Of a stretch of DNA of 41,742 bases, positions 1 to 6,887 are shown piece after piece; within the stretch, counting starts at the first letter, position 1; each line of letters begins with the position of its first letter. The stretch covers positions 1 to 41,742 of the forward strand of contig NZ_CAXBKN010000014.1 of NCBI RefSeq assembly GCF_963976135.1, written 5' to 3'. Source of the stretch: Maricaulis sp963976135. GTDB lineage: Bacteria; Pseudomonadota; Alphaproteobacteria; Caulobacterales; Maricaulaceae. The notes beneath the pieces were generated by a model. The model saw only the letters and a list, made by a program, of their open reading frames with translations, made no database searches and was not told where the DNA came from. The position numbers were made by a program, and so were the translations under genes.

Positions 1-1
1 C

Positions 2-592
2 CTGATCTTCGCCCTGATCTTCGCCGCGCCCGCTTGGGCGCAGGACGATTCCGTGCCGGCTGAAACGCCTGATACCGCAAATCCGGTGGCTGACGCCGGA
101 CCGGCCCTGCCGCCGATCGAATTTGGCGGACCTGAACCCCTGACCATTGATACCGGCTCGGCGCAGCACGTCTTCATGGCCGAGATCGCGACGACGCCGG
201 AACAGCTGGCGCGCGGCCTGATGGGGCGCGAACAGGTCGATCCTGATTCGGCGATGCTGTTTGTCTATCTGCCGCCGCGCCGTGCCGTGATGTGGATGGA
301 GAACACGCTGGTCAGTCTCGACCTCCTCTTCATTCGTGAAGATGGCACCATCGTCAAACTGATCGCCAATGCCCAACCGGGTTCACATCGCAGTCTGGTG
401 TCAGATTTCGACGTCGCTGCGGTGCTTGAAATCGCCGGCGGCCGGGCAGCCGAGCTGGGAATTCGTCCCGGCGCGATTTTGCGCGATGAAGCCTTCGGTT
501 CGCTCGAGCTTGATACAGCAGTTGTCGAGCCGCTTGAATCCACACTTGATGAGGCATCTGCTGCACCTGAATCGCCTTCAGAAGCTCAGTAG
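2..592 (+). CDS. DUF192 family secreted protein (5' end outside window)
   Basis: The reading frame is open from base 2, and its first residues (LIFALIFAAPAWAQDD) look like the end of a signal peptide with an AWA cleavage site. The true start therefore lies upstream of the window, and the GTG at 53 is probably internal. After a Pro/Ala-rich linker comes a DUF192 domain of about 110 residues, recognisable by the segments RGLMGRE, AMLFVY, VMWMENT and LDLLFI and by the closing VLEIAGGRAAELGIRPG. A Glu/Ser/Ala-rich tail follows. DUF192 proteins are small exported domains of unknown function, and no catalytic role can be assigned. The gene is followed within 40 bases by tRNA-Pro on the same strand. 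Confidence 0.9.
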   Translation: MIFALIFAAPAWAQDDSVPAETPDTANPVADAGPALPPIEFGGPEPLTIDTGSAQHVFMAEIATTPEQLARGLMGREQVDPDSAMLFVYLPPRRAVMWMENTLVSLDLLFIREDGTIVKLIANAQPGSHRSLVSDFDVAAVLEIAGGRAAELGIRPGAILRDEAFGSLELDTAVVEPLESTLDEASAAPESPSEAQ

Positions 593-631
593 ACTTGCCT
601 AACTGCAAAAGCGCTTTCATAAGGGCGCTCT

Positions 632-708
<77 letters not shown>

Positions 709-757
709 TTTTCAAGGCCCGCAACAGGCAGGGCCGCAGCATGATGGGGAGAACCGC

Positions 758-1063
758 ATGTTTGCGAAGATTTACCAGCCAGCCCGCAATGCGATGCAAT
801 CGGGCCGGGCTCTCTCCAAACACTGGTTTCTCGAATTCACCCCTGAAATGGCCGAGCGTCCGGATCCGCTGATGGGCTGGACCTCAAGTACGGATATGCG
901 CGCCCAGATCCGCCTGAGCTTTGACAGCAAGGAAGCGGCCGTCGCCTATGCACGCCAGCAGGGTATCCCGTATCAGGTTACGACGCCGCACAAAGCCAGA
1001 CGCTACGTCAAATCCTATTCCGACAATTTCGCCACCAACCGCAAACAGCCCTGGTCGCACTGA
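758..1063 (+). CDS. NDUFS4-like ETC complex I subunit
   Basis: This is a 101-residue protein of the ETC complex I (NDUFS4/18-kDa) family, an accessory subunit of the respiratory NADH:quinone oxidoreductase found in alphaproteobacteria and mitochondria. Recognisable family segments are the N-terminal KIYQPARNAMQSG, then WFLEF, PLMGWTSSTD, the FDSKEAAVAYARQQG stretch, and the C-terminal KSYSDNFATNRKQPWSH, which is highly typical. I chose the ATG at 758 because GGGGAG lies 6 bases upstream and the family N-terminus begins there; an upstream in-frame extension would run through tRNA-Pro. It sits alone between two tRNA genes, far from a nuo operon in this window, which is usual for this accessory subunit. 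Confidence 0.93.
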   Translation: MFAKIYQPARNAMQSGRALSKHWFLEFTPEMAERPDPLMGWTSSTDMRAQIRLSFDSKEAAVAYARQQGIPYQVTTPHKARRYVKSYSDNFATNRKQPWSH

Positions 1064-1086
1064 CCGTACGGGCCGCCGGTCGCGTC

Positions 1087-1163
1087 GCCTCCGTAGCTCA
1101 ACCGGATAGAGCACCCGCCTTCTAAGCGGACGGTTACAGGTTCGATTCCTGTCGGGGGCACCA
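1087..1163 (+). tRNA. tRNA-Arg (anticodon UCU)
   Basis: The acceptor stem pairs GCCTCCG (1087-1093) with CGGGGGC (1153-1159), including one G-U pair. The anticodon loop CTTCTAA gives anticodon TCT at 1121-1123. The T-arm carries GGTTCGATTCC. The discriminator is A1160 and CCA is encoded at 1161-1163. The outermost pair of the anticodon stem is a C-A mismatch. Confidence 0.95.
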
Positions 1164-1216
1164 TTTCACAAATCATTTCAGCGTGCCCGGCCTTGGCGCC
1201 GAGGCCGGCGATGGCA

Positions 1217-1256
1217 CCGGTGCTCGCTCGCCCTGGCTGGCGCGAGCGAGCACCGG
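1217..1256. terminator. 15-bp inverted repeat between tRNA-Arg and the TonB receptor
   Basis: A perfect 15-bp stem (1217-1231 with 1242-1256) with a 10-base loop lies between the end of tRNA-Arg and the stop codon of the receptor gene on the minus strand, 7 bases past that stop. Its position between convergent transcripts fits a bidirectional terminator. Neither side has a T-run, so a processing or Rho-assisted role is also possible. Confidence 0.55.
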
Positions 1257-1263
1257 CATGCCG

Positions 1264-3366
1264 TCAGAAACGTTGGAGGATGGCAATCCGGAAAGAGCGT
1301 CCCGGGAGCGGGATCGTGTCCTTCAATTGCGAGGTGTGCAGACGACCCTCCTCGTCGGTAATATTGCGCGCCTCAAGGATCAGCCGGGTGTCTGACCCGA
1401 ATGGACGGGCCACTGCGGACAGGTTGACCATGGTGTAGCCATCCGTCGGCAATTCGGAGTTGGCAATGTCATCCTGGTCGGCCGCCCAGACGATTTCACC
1501 GCGCAGATCGACGATGTCACGCTGCAATTCCGCACCGATCGTGGTGGAGAGCGGAGGCATGCGGGGAAGATTGCCGAAACTGTCCGTTTCGCCCTGGACA
1601 TATTCCAGGGTGAAATCGCCCACCAGGGCCCAGGGTCCGAGTTCCGCGAGGTCATGTTCGACATAGACCTCGCCGCCCCACAGCGTGGCATCGTCCTGCA
1701 GATAGCGATAGACCGGAGCTTCCTCGACGGGATCTTCCAGGCCGGTCGGGGCCAGGTAGATGAAATCGCTGAAGTGCGAATAGAAGGCTCCCGTCTCCAC
1801 GCGCCAGCCGTCGCCGCTCCAGCGGAATGTGCCATCGAGCGCCCAGCCGGTTTCCTTGCCGAGGCTCGAATTGCCGATCTCGACCGTGCCTGTCGCAGCA
1901 TGCAGTCCATCCGAATACAGTTCCGCATCGGTTGGTGCCCGTTCGGTCCGCGCCAGCGAGACGCCAAGAAACAGGCCGTTGGCGGGCCGCCAAAACGTAC
2001 CGGCTGCCAGGCTGACCGTGTCGAAACGGCGGTCCGGTCCTGTTGCGGTATCCAGTTCGCGGCGTTCCACCCGCGCACCCAGATCGAATCCGTAGCTGTC
2101 GAGGTCATAGCGCTGGGCAGCGAACAGGCCGATATCTTCAGTCGTCACGGGCGGTATGAAGGCCTCTTCGCCGGAGGCGGACAGGTCGGTTTGCAGCATC
2201 TGTATGCCCACAGACCCGTTCCACCGGCTGTCTCCCCCGCCATTCACGAGGGCCGCACGCGCTTCCCAGCCCTCGCTTTCGAACAGCGTCCCGATTTCGC
2301 CATCCGGTTCAAGCTCGACATGTTGATAGTCCGCAATGCCCGATGAGATATCGAGGTGATCGAATGGACCCAGATCGAAGTTGAACTGGCCGCGAATGTC
2401 CCAGCGCGTCTGTTCCATCACGATCATCGGATCGCCTTCTTCGTCCTCGTGCCCGTCCTCGTCCTCGTCCTCGTCGTGTTCGTCCTCTTCGGGATGGTGT
2501 TCATGGGCTGGCAGGCCGTATTCGGCATCGTAACTGCGCACCGATATGCCCAGGAAGCCCCAGTCACCGATCAGCGAGGCGCCGGCACCGATTGTGTCGA
2601 AGGTCAGCCCGGAATTCGGAACAGTGCCGCGGACTTCTTCCTCCTCCTCGTGCTCATGTCCCTCCGCCTCGTGCTCCTCCTCGTGTTCAGCTTCCTCAAG
2701 GGCGCGCAGCCGCGCCGATTCCGCATAGCCCGGAATGTCGAAATCATCCGCTTCGCGATGCGAGGCCTCAAGCTGGAAGACGAAGGGGCCGGCGCCGGTA
2801 CGGATCCGCGCTGCTTCCTGGTGTCCGCTGTCAACCGAGGACATCCCGGCATAGACCTGGCCGTCGAACAGACCGTCGACGGGGCGGGTCGGGATGCGCC
2901 CGTCGATCACATTGATCACACCGCCGATCGCGCCACCGCCATAGGCGATCGCCGCGGGCCCGCGCAGGATGATGATTTGTTCCGCATCGAGGACTTCGGT
3001 GGTGCTGGCGTGATCCACGCTGACGCCGGAGGCATCGACCAGCCCGACGCCATTGTTGAGAATGCGCACGCGATCGCCGCCCAGCCCGCGAATGATCGGA
3101 CGTCCGACTGCCGGTCCGAAGGATGTCGTTGAAATGCCGGGCAGGGCCGCAAGCGACGCACCAAGCGAGCCGTCAAAGGAGTCCACGATATCGTCCAAGG
3201 TGATGACATCGACTGACTGCAGGGTCTCTCCGCTCAGGGCCTCGATCGCTGTGCCGGTAACAACGATCACGTCGTCTGTGGCGGGATTGTCCTGTGCGGC
3301 TGCGCTTGTCGCGATTGCGGCGGCCAGGGCCACGCCAGAAGCGGTGCTCAACCAGTGTCTTGTCAT
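1264..3366 (-). CDS. TonB-dependent outer-membrane receptor, ZnuD-like, with His/acid-rich loops
   Basis: This is a 700-residue outer-membrane receptor. A signal peptide ends at about residue 25 (ATSAAAQD). The plug domain covers roughly residues 33-155, with RPIIRGLGGDRVRILNNG, ILRGPA and AYGGGAIGGVINVID. The rest is a beta-barrel ending in an aromatic residue (ILQRF). The plug closely resembles the zinc receptor ZnuD, including the motif DASGVSVDHA. Two probable extracellular loops, residues 224-244 and 288-311, are almost entirely His, Glu and Asp, as expected for metal capture; family knowledge points to zinc. I chose the ATG at 3366 rather than 3402 because AAGGA lies 8 bases upstream, the signal peptide begins there, and the longer form would place a regulatory palindrome inside the gene. 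Two Zur-box-like sites precede it. Confidence 0.92.
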   Translation of the reverse strand: MTRHWLSTASGVALAAAIATSAAAQDNPATDDVIVVTGTAIEALSGETLQSVDVITLDDIVDSFDGSLGASLAALPGISTTSFGPAVGRPIIRGLGGDRVRILNNGVGLVDASGVSVDHASTTEVLDAEQIIILRGPAAIAYGGGAIGGVINVIDGRIPTRPVDGLFDGQVYAGMSSVDSGHQEAARIRTGAGPFVFQLEASHREADDFDIPGYAESARLRALEEAEHEEEHEAEGHEHEEEEEVRGTVPNSGLTFDTIGAGASLIGDWGFLGISVRSYDAEYGLPAHEHHPEEDEHDEDEDEDGHEDEEGDPMIVMEQTRWDIRGQFNFDLGPFDHLDISSGIADYQHVELEPDGEIGTLFESEGWEARAALVNGGGDSRWNGSVGIQMLQTDLSASGEEAFIPPVTTEDIGLFAAQRYDLDSYGFDLGARVERRELDTATGPDRRFDTVSLAAGTFWRPANGLFLGVSLARTERAPTDAELYSDGLHAATGTVEIGNSSLGKETGWALDGTFRWSGDGWRVETGAFYSHFSDFIYLAPTGLEDPVEEAPVYRYLQDDATLWGGEVYVEHDLAELGPWALVGDFTLEYVQGETDSFGNLPRMPPLSTTIGAELQRDIVDLRGEIVWAADQDDIANSELPTDGYTMVNLSAVARPFGSDTRLILEARNITDEEGRLHTSQLKDTIPLPGRSFRIAILQRF

Positions 3367-3386
3367 GACGTCAGTCCTTGTTGGAA

Positions 3387-3423
3387 TGTTATAGTGTAAC
3401 ACACCAAAGAAACGTTATAACAT
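3387..3423 (-). promoter_or_regulatory. Pair of Zur-box-like palindromes upstream of the TonB receptor
   Basis: The first site, TGTTATAGTGTAACA at 3387-3401, is a near-perfect 15-base inverted repeat that resembles the known Zur consensus core TGTTATAnTATAACA. The second has the palindromic core GTTATAAC at 3414-3421 and reads ATGTTATAACG on the minus strand. Both are AT-rich islands in GC-rich DNA, 21-57 bases before the receptor start codon. That location suits zinc-dependent repression. The assignment is by resemblance only. Confidence 0.6.
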
Positions 3424-3467
3424 CGTCCTCGTCAAGGCCGGCCGAGGCGGAAAATGCAGGGTGAAAG

Positions 3468-3912
3468 ATGATGGGCGAGGGGACGGTGAGGGGGAGTGGC
3501 GTCGTCTGCCTCGCCGGGGCGCGTTGCCGCGAGCAGGGATGGCAGCTGACGCCCCTGAGACGGCGAGCGCTCGCGGCGCTTGTGCCTGCCGACCGACCGA
3601 TAAAGGCCCACGGTATAGGAAAAAAAGAGTGTTCCTGGTGGCAGGACCCAACCATTTTCCGCATATCGGACGCCCGCATTCCTGCAGGCGATCAGTCTGG
3701 CCCGGCGGGTGGAAAGGCTCAATGCCCATATGCTCCGGGTTGAAAATAAGCAGAGCGGACCGGTGTTGCCATTCATCGGCGAGCGGTGGCGTGAAGTCCA
3801 GACCAGCCCCATCGACACAGAAGCGCTGTGGATGCCCGGCGAATTTCGAATGACGCACCCGGTGTCTGACGATTATGGCGTCTGCGCCGCCTGTGGCGCG
3901 GCGATGGAGTGA
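3468..3912 (+). pseudogene. Frameshifted relic of a zinc-uptake regulator (zur, Fur family)
   Basis: No intact gene fills 3424-4000, but three pieces of a Zur protein occur in order on the plus strand. In the frame of 3468 are CREQGWQLTPLRRRALAAL...DRPIKAHGI (3526-3615) and PTIFRIS (about 3649-3669), matching the Zur pattern LTPLRRRVLE...RPIKAYDIL and PTVYRAL. Then the reading shifts by one base to the frame of 3709, where FLQAISLARRVERLNAHML (3679-3732) and GVCAACGAAME (3877-3909) match FLxxxGLxxRVESLNAF and the first CxxC zinc site. The shift falls at about 3670-3679. The segment before CAAC is longer than normal, and the C-terminal dimerisation part and second CxxC are missing: a TGA follows at once. 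It lies divergent to the ZnuD-like receptor, a natural place for zur. The matches are from memory of the family, not an alignment. Confidence 0.6.
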
Positions 3913-4000
3913 GGCACAGCCAGGGGGCCGCTGCCCCGATGCGGGGTGAATAAACCGGTCATGCCCGAGGCCCGGCCGGCTCAGTTATCGGCCGCAAGTC

Positions 4001-5149
4001 TCAGCCCACCGCGGCAAATCCCTTCTCGAGATCGGCCATCAAATCCTCCGGCGCTTCCAGACCGCAGGAAAAGCGGAGCAAGGCGCCGTCATGCCTGTGC
4101 TCGGTTGCGGTGCGCTTGAGTTGCGGGTCGCAATGGATGGCGAGGCTTTCATAGCCGCCCCAGGAAAAACCGAGGCCGAAAATATCCAGCGCATCGAGGA
4201 AGCGTTCGCTCGTCGCCACGTCCCAGCCCGGAAATTCCACCGCGAACAGGCCGCAGCCGCCAGTGAAATCGCGTTTGAAGATCGCGTGATCGGGATGGTC
4301 GGTGCGCACCGGGTGACGGATGGCGCCGGTTTCGGGACGCGCCGCGAGCCAGTCGGCGAGGATGAGGCTGGTCGCCTCGCTGCGCTGCATGCGCAGCGCC
4401 ATGGAGCGGAAACCGCGCAGGGCCAGATAGGCGTCGTCAGGCGCGGTGTGAATGCCAAAGGCGCGCTCGGTCGTCTGCAGGCGCTGGGCCATGGCTGCGT
4501 CGCGCGCGATCACCGCACCCATCAACAGGTCGGAATGGCCACCGACATATTTGGTCAGCGACTGGGCAGCGAGGTCGACGCCCAGGGCGAGCGGTTTCAT
4601 CGTCAGTCCGGCCGACCAGGTATCATCAATAATCGTGGCGACGCCCTTGTCCCGGGCCAGTTTGGCAATCGCCGGGATGTCCTGCAATTCCATGGTCAGG
4701 GAGCCAGGCGATTCCAGCAGGATGGCCTGGGTATCCGAGGTGATCAGATCGCTGATTTCCGCGCCCATGCGCGGCGCGAAGAATTGCGCCGTGACGCCAT
4801 AGCGCGGCAGCGTGTTGAGCAGGAAGCTGCGCACCGGTCCGTAAATGCAATCGGCTGCCAGTACCGTGCCGCCGGCTTCGACCACGGTCATAATGGCAAG
4901 CGTATTGGCCAGCAGGCCCGAAGAGGTGAGGGCGCAGCCGGCGCCGCCCTGCAGCCCGCTCAGCGCCTCGCGCAGGGCGCTCTGGGTTTCCAGGCCGACG
5001 CGGCCATAATGCGGCATGCCCGGCGGGAAATCATAGAGTTGTGCCGCCGAGGGCGCGAGAATCGTCGAGCCGCGCTCGACGCCGGGATTGACCAGGCCGC
5101 GCTTGTCATGGGGACGCCCCAGACGGGTGAGCCGGGTCTCGTCCTTCAT
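4001..5149 (-). CDS. metC: Cystathionine beta-lyase (PLP-dependent Cys/Met metabolism family)
   Basis: This is a 382-residue PLP enzyme of the Cys/Met metabolism family, best matching cystathionine beta-lyase (cystathionine to homocysteine, pyruvate and ammonia). Visible features are the cofactor region DDTWSAG (about 175-181), the Schiff-base lysine in SLTKYVGGHSD (Lys200), ERGSTIL near the N-terminus and SWGGYES near the C-terminus, all typical of the family. The ATG at 5149 overlaps the stop of the upstream sulfurtransferase gene as ATGA. This supports translational coupling and this start over the 5203 alternative. A cysteine-desulfhydrase side activity is possible, and together with its neighbour it would handle cysteine-derived sulfur. 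Confidence 0.92.
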   Translation of the reverse strand: MKDETRLTRLGRPHDKRGLVNPGVERGSTILAPSAAQLYDFPPGMPHYGRVGLETQSALREALSGLQGGAGCALTSSGLLANTLAIMTVVEAGGTVLAADCIYGPVRSFLLNTLPRYGVTAQFFAPRMGAEISDLITSDTQAILLESPGSLTMELQDIPAIAKLARDKGVATIIDDTWSAGLTMKPLALGVDLAAQSLTKYVGGHSDLLMGAVIARDAAMAQRLQTTERAFGIHTAPDDAYLALRGFRSMALRMQRSEATSLILADWLAARPETGAIRHPVRTDHPDHAIFKRDFTGGCGLFAVEFPGWDVATSERFLDALDIFGLGFSWGGYESLAIHCDPQLKRTATEHRHDGALLRFSCGLEAPEDLMADLEKGFAAVG

Positions 5150-6000
5150 CGTGGTCTGCGCCCGCCGCCCTTGACGATCGGTGTGTCCGTGCGCGAACCC
5201 CATTCCGACCAGGAACCGTCATAGACTGCCGAGGTGCGTCCGGCGCGTTCCAGCGCCAGGGCGACGATACAGGCGGTGACGCCGGAACCGCAGCTGGCGA
5301 TCACGGGCAGGTCCGGATCCAGGCCGATATCATAGGCAAGGTCCTCATCGATCTCGAGCAGGTTATTGTCGTCATCGAACAGGTTTTCATAGGGCAGGCT
5401 GGTCGAGCCCGGGATGTGGCCACTACGCATCCCGGCGCGGCGCTCCGGTTCCAGCCCGGCAAAACGGCTGAGCGAGCGCGCATCGAGAATTTGATGCGAG
5501 GCATTGCGGCTGGCGATTTTCACATCCGTGACGGTGGCGACGAGTTCACGGCGATAGCTGGGTGTGTAGACGCCGGGCTCCTCGGCCGCGGCGCCAGGCT
5601 GATCCTCGATCGGACCACCGGCGGCGATCCAGGCGGGCAGGCCGCCGGCCATGACGCGGACATTGTCATGCCCCATCACCCGGAAGGTCCACCAGACCCG
5701 CGGCGAACTGAACAGACCGATGCGGTCGTAGACGATCAGCTCGCTATCATTGCCGATGCCCAGCGTCTCGACATGGCGCGCGAAAACGTCCGGCTCGGGC
5801 AGCATGTGCGGCAGGGAGGAGCGCTTGTCCTTGACGGTATCGATATCGAAGGCCAGTGCGCCGGGAATGAAACCCTCGCTCTCAACCACCGGTCCGCCAT
5901 CATAAGTCCAGCTGGCGTCGATGAAAATTGTACCGGGCTGACCCAGGCGGGTCAGGGCCTCGGTGGCAGTAATAAGCGGGTCGGTCATGTGGCGAGCCAT
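5146..6000 (-). CDS. sseA: 3-mercaptopyruvate sulfurtransferase (tandem rhodanese)
   Basis: This is a protein of about 284 residues with two rhodanese domains. The N-terminal one (about 8-130) is inactive: it has FIDASWTYDG and YDRIGLFSSPRVWWTFRVMG. The C-terminal one (about 155-280) carries the active-site loop CGSGVTAC (Cys237), whose CGSGVTA form is diagnostic of mercaptopyruvate rather than thiosulfate sulfurtransferases. It transfers sulfur from 3-mercaptopyruvate to thiols or cyanide. Starts at 6000 (MARHMTDP) and 5988 (MTDP) are both possible. AAGGGG lies 14 bases before the first, and nothing SD-like precedes the second. It is first in a two-gene operon with metC (4-base overlap). Confidence 0.93.
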   Translation of the reverse strand: MARHMTDPLITATEALTRLGQPGTIFIDASWTYDGGPVVESEGFIPGALAFDIDTVKDKRSSLPHMLPEPDVFARHVETLGIGNDSELIVYDRIGLFSSPRVWWTFRVMGHDNVRVMAGGLPAWIAAGGPIEDQPGAAAEEPGVYTPSYRRELVATVTDVKIASRNASHQILDARSLSRFAGLEPERRAGMRSGHIPGSTSLPYENLFDDDNNLLEIDEDLAYDIGLDPDLPVIASCGSGVTACIVALALERAGRTSAVYDGSWSEWGSRTDTPIVKGGGRRPR

Positions 6001-6039
6001 GCGGGCACTGGCAGCCCCTTTTCGTTTCGGAAATCTGGG

Positions 6040-6086
6040 TATAGAGCTTTGAAGGATATTATAGAGCTTTGGATGGTAACGGGAAC
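6040..6086 (-). promoter_or_regulatory. Putative sseA-metC promoter with a 12-bp direct repeat
   Basis: On the minus strand, TATAAT (6058-6063) is a perfect -10 hexamer about 60 bases before the sseA start; a weak -35 (TTCCCG) lies 16 bases upstream. The 12-mer TATAGAGCTTTG occurs twice in direct orientation (6040-6051 and 6060-6071), two helical turns apart and straddling the -10. It may be an operator for an unidentified regulator. Confidence 0.4.
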
Positions 6087-6262
6087 CTTGATTTCGCAAT
6101 ACTGTCACACGGATGCGGGCCGGCGGGTCGCGCCGGAGTTGGCGCGCGTTCCAATCCTGGCGTCTGCCCTTTCGTGTATCCTCTTGCGGCGCGTGCAGCC
6201 TGACGCGAAGGGCTATCAATGGCGATTGTGATCCGGCCGCGCGGGAGCTGCGTAAACCAGCA

Positions 6263-6877
6263 ATGAGATCAATCTTGGAAGTCTTCACGATAGCAGGCTT
6301 TTGCGCTGCCATGTTCGCCGTCGACACAGCGTATGCAGCGGACCTGCCGGAGCCGGCGGACATCCATTTCCAGGTTCTGCGCAATGGGACCCCGTTCGGT
6401 GAGCATCGCGTCAGTTTCACGCGCTCGCCTTCCGGGGAACTCCGGGTTGATACCGAGATCGAGCTGACAGTCCGGTTCGGTCCGCTGACTGTGTTCCGCT
6501 ATGAACAAAGCATCGAGGAAGCCTGGGATGGCGATGATCTGATCTCGCTTGCCGGCAATACATTGAGAAATGGCCGCGAGTACACGATTGATCTGGACCG
6601 CGGCAGCGCCTTTGCCAACCTGATCCCGTCAAGCCATTGGCGGGGCTATGAGGCGGGTACGGAGCAAATCCTCAACACAGAAACCGGCGAGCCGATGGCC
6701 GTCACGATCACCGAACTCGGCCGCCGGGAAATCTTCACCAGCCGTGGCGCGGTCGCGGCGCGCGGTGTCCGGATGACCGGAAGCCTGAGCGTCGATCTCT
6801 GGTATGATGAGGACGGCGAATGGATCGGGTGCGAGTTTGAAGTCGACGGGCAGTCGGTCCGCTACGTATTGCTCTAG
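6263..6877 (+). CDS. DUF6134 family secreted protein
   Basis: This is a 204-residue protein with a signal peptide (about residues 1-25, ending DTAYAAD). The mature part follows the DUF6134 pattern: FQVLRNGTPFGEHRVSF, then a strand-rich stretch with VRFGPLTVFRYEQSIEEAW, and the later SHWRG and VDLWYDEDGEW segments. The family is a predicted periplasmic beta-rich fold of unknown role. I chose the ATG at 6263 because it opens the signal peptide; the upstream extension to 6113 is Arg/Cys-rich and non-hydrophobic. It stops 11 bases before the convergent photolyase gene stop. Confidence 0.85.
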   Translation: MRSILEVFTIAGFCAAMFAVDTAYAADLPEPADIHFQVLRNGTPFGEHRVSFTRSPSGELRVDTEIELTVRFGPLTVFRYEQSIEEAWDGDDLISLAGNTLRNGREYTIDLDRGSAFANLIPSSHWRGYEAGTEQILNTETGEPMAVTITELGRREIFTSRGAVAARGVRMTGSLSVDLWYDEDGEWIGCEFEVDGQSVRYVLL

Positions 6878-6887
6878 GCTGATCATT

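Noticed and set aside
3607..3640. Seven-A run in the zur relic as a programmed frameshift site
   Set aside because: A -1 slip there leads into a frame without Zur-like sequence, and the frame change needed by homology lies about 50 bases downstream.
4091..5224. Long open frame (377 codons) on the plus strand opposite metC
   Set aside because: It is Arg/Gly/Ala-rich with no family features and is fully antisense to a clear metC; GC-rich third positions keep antisense frames open.
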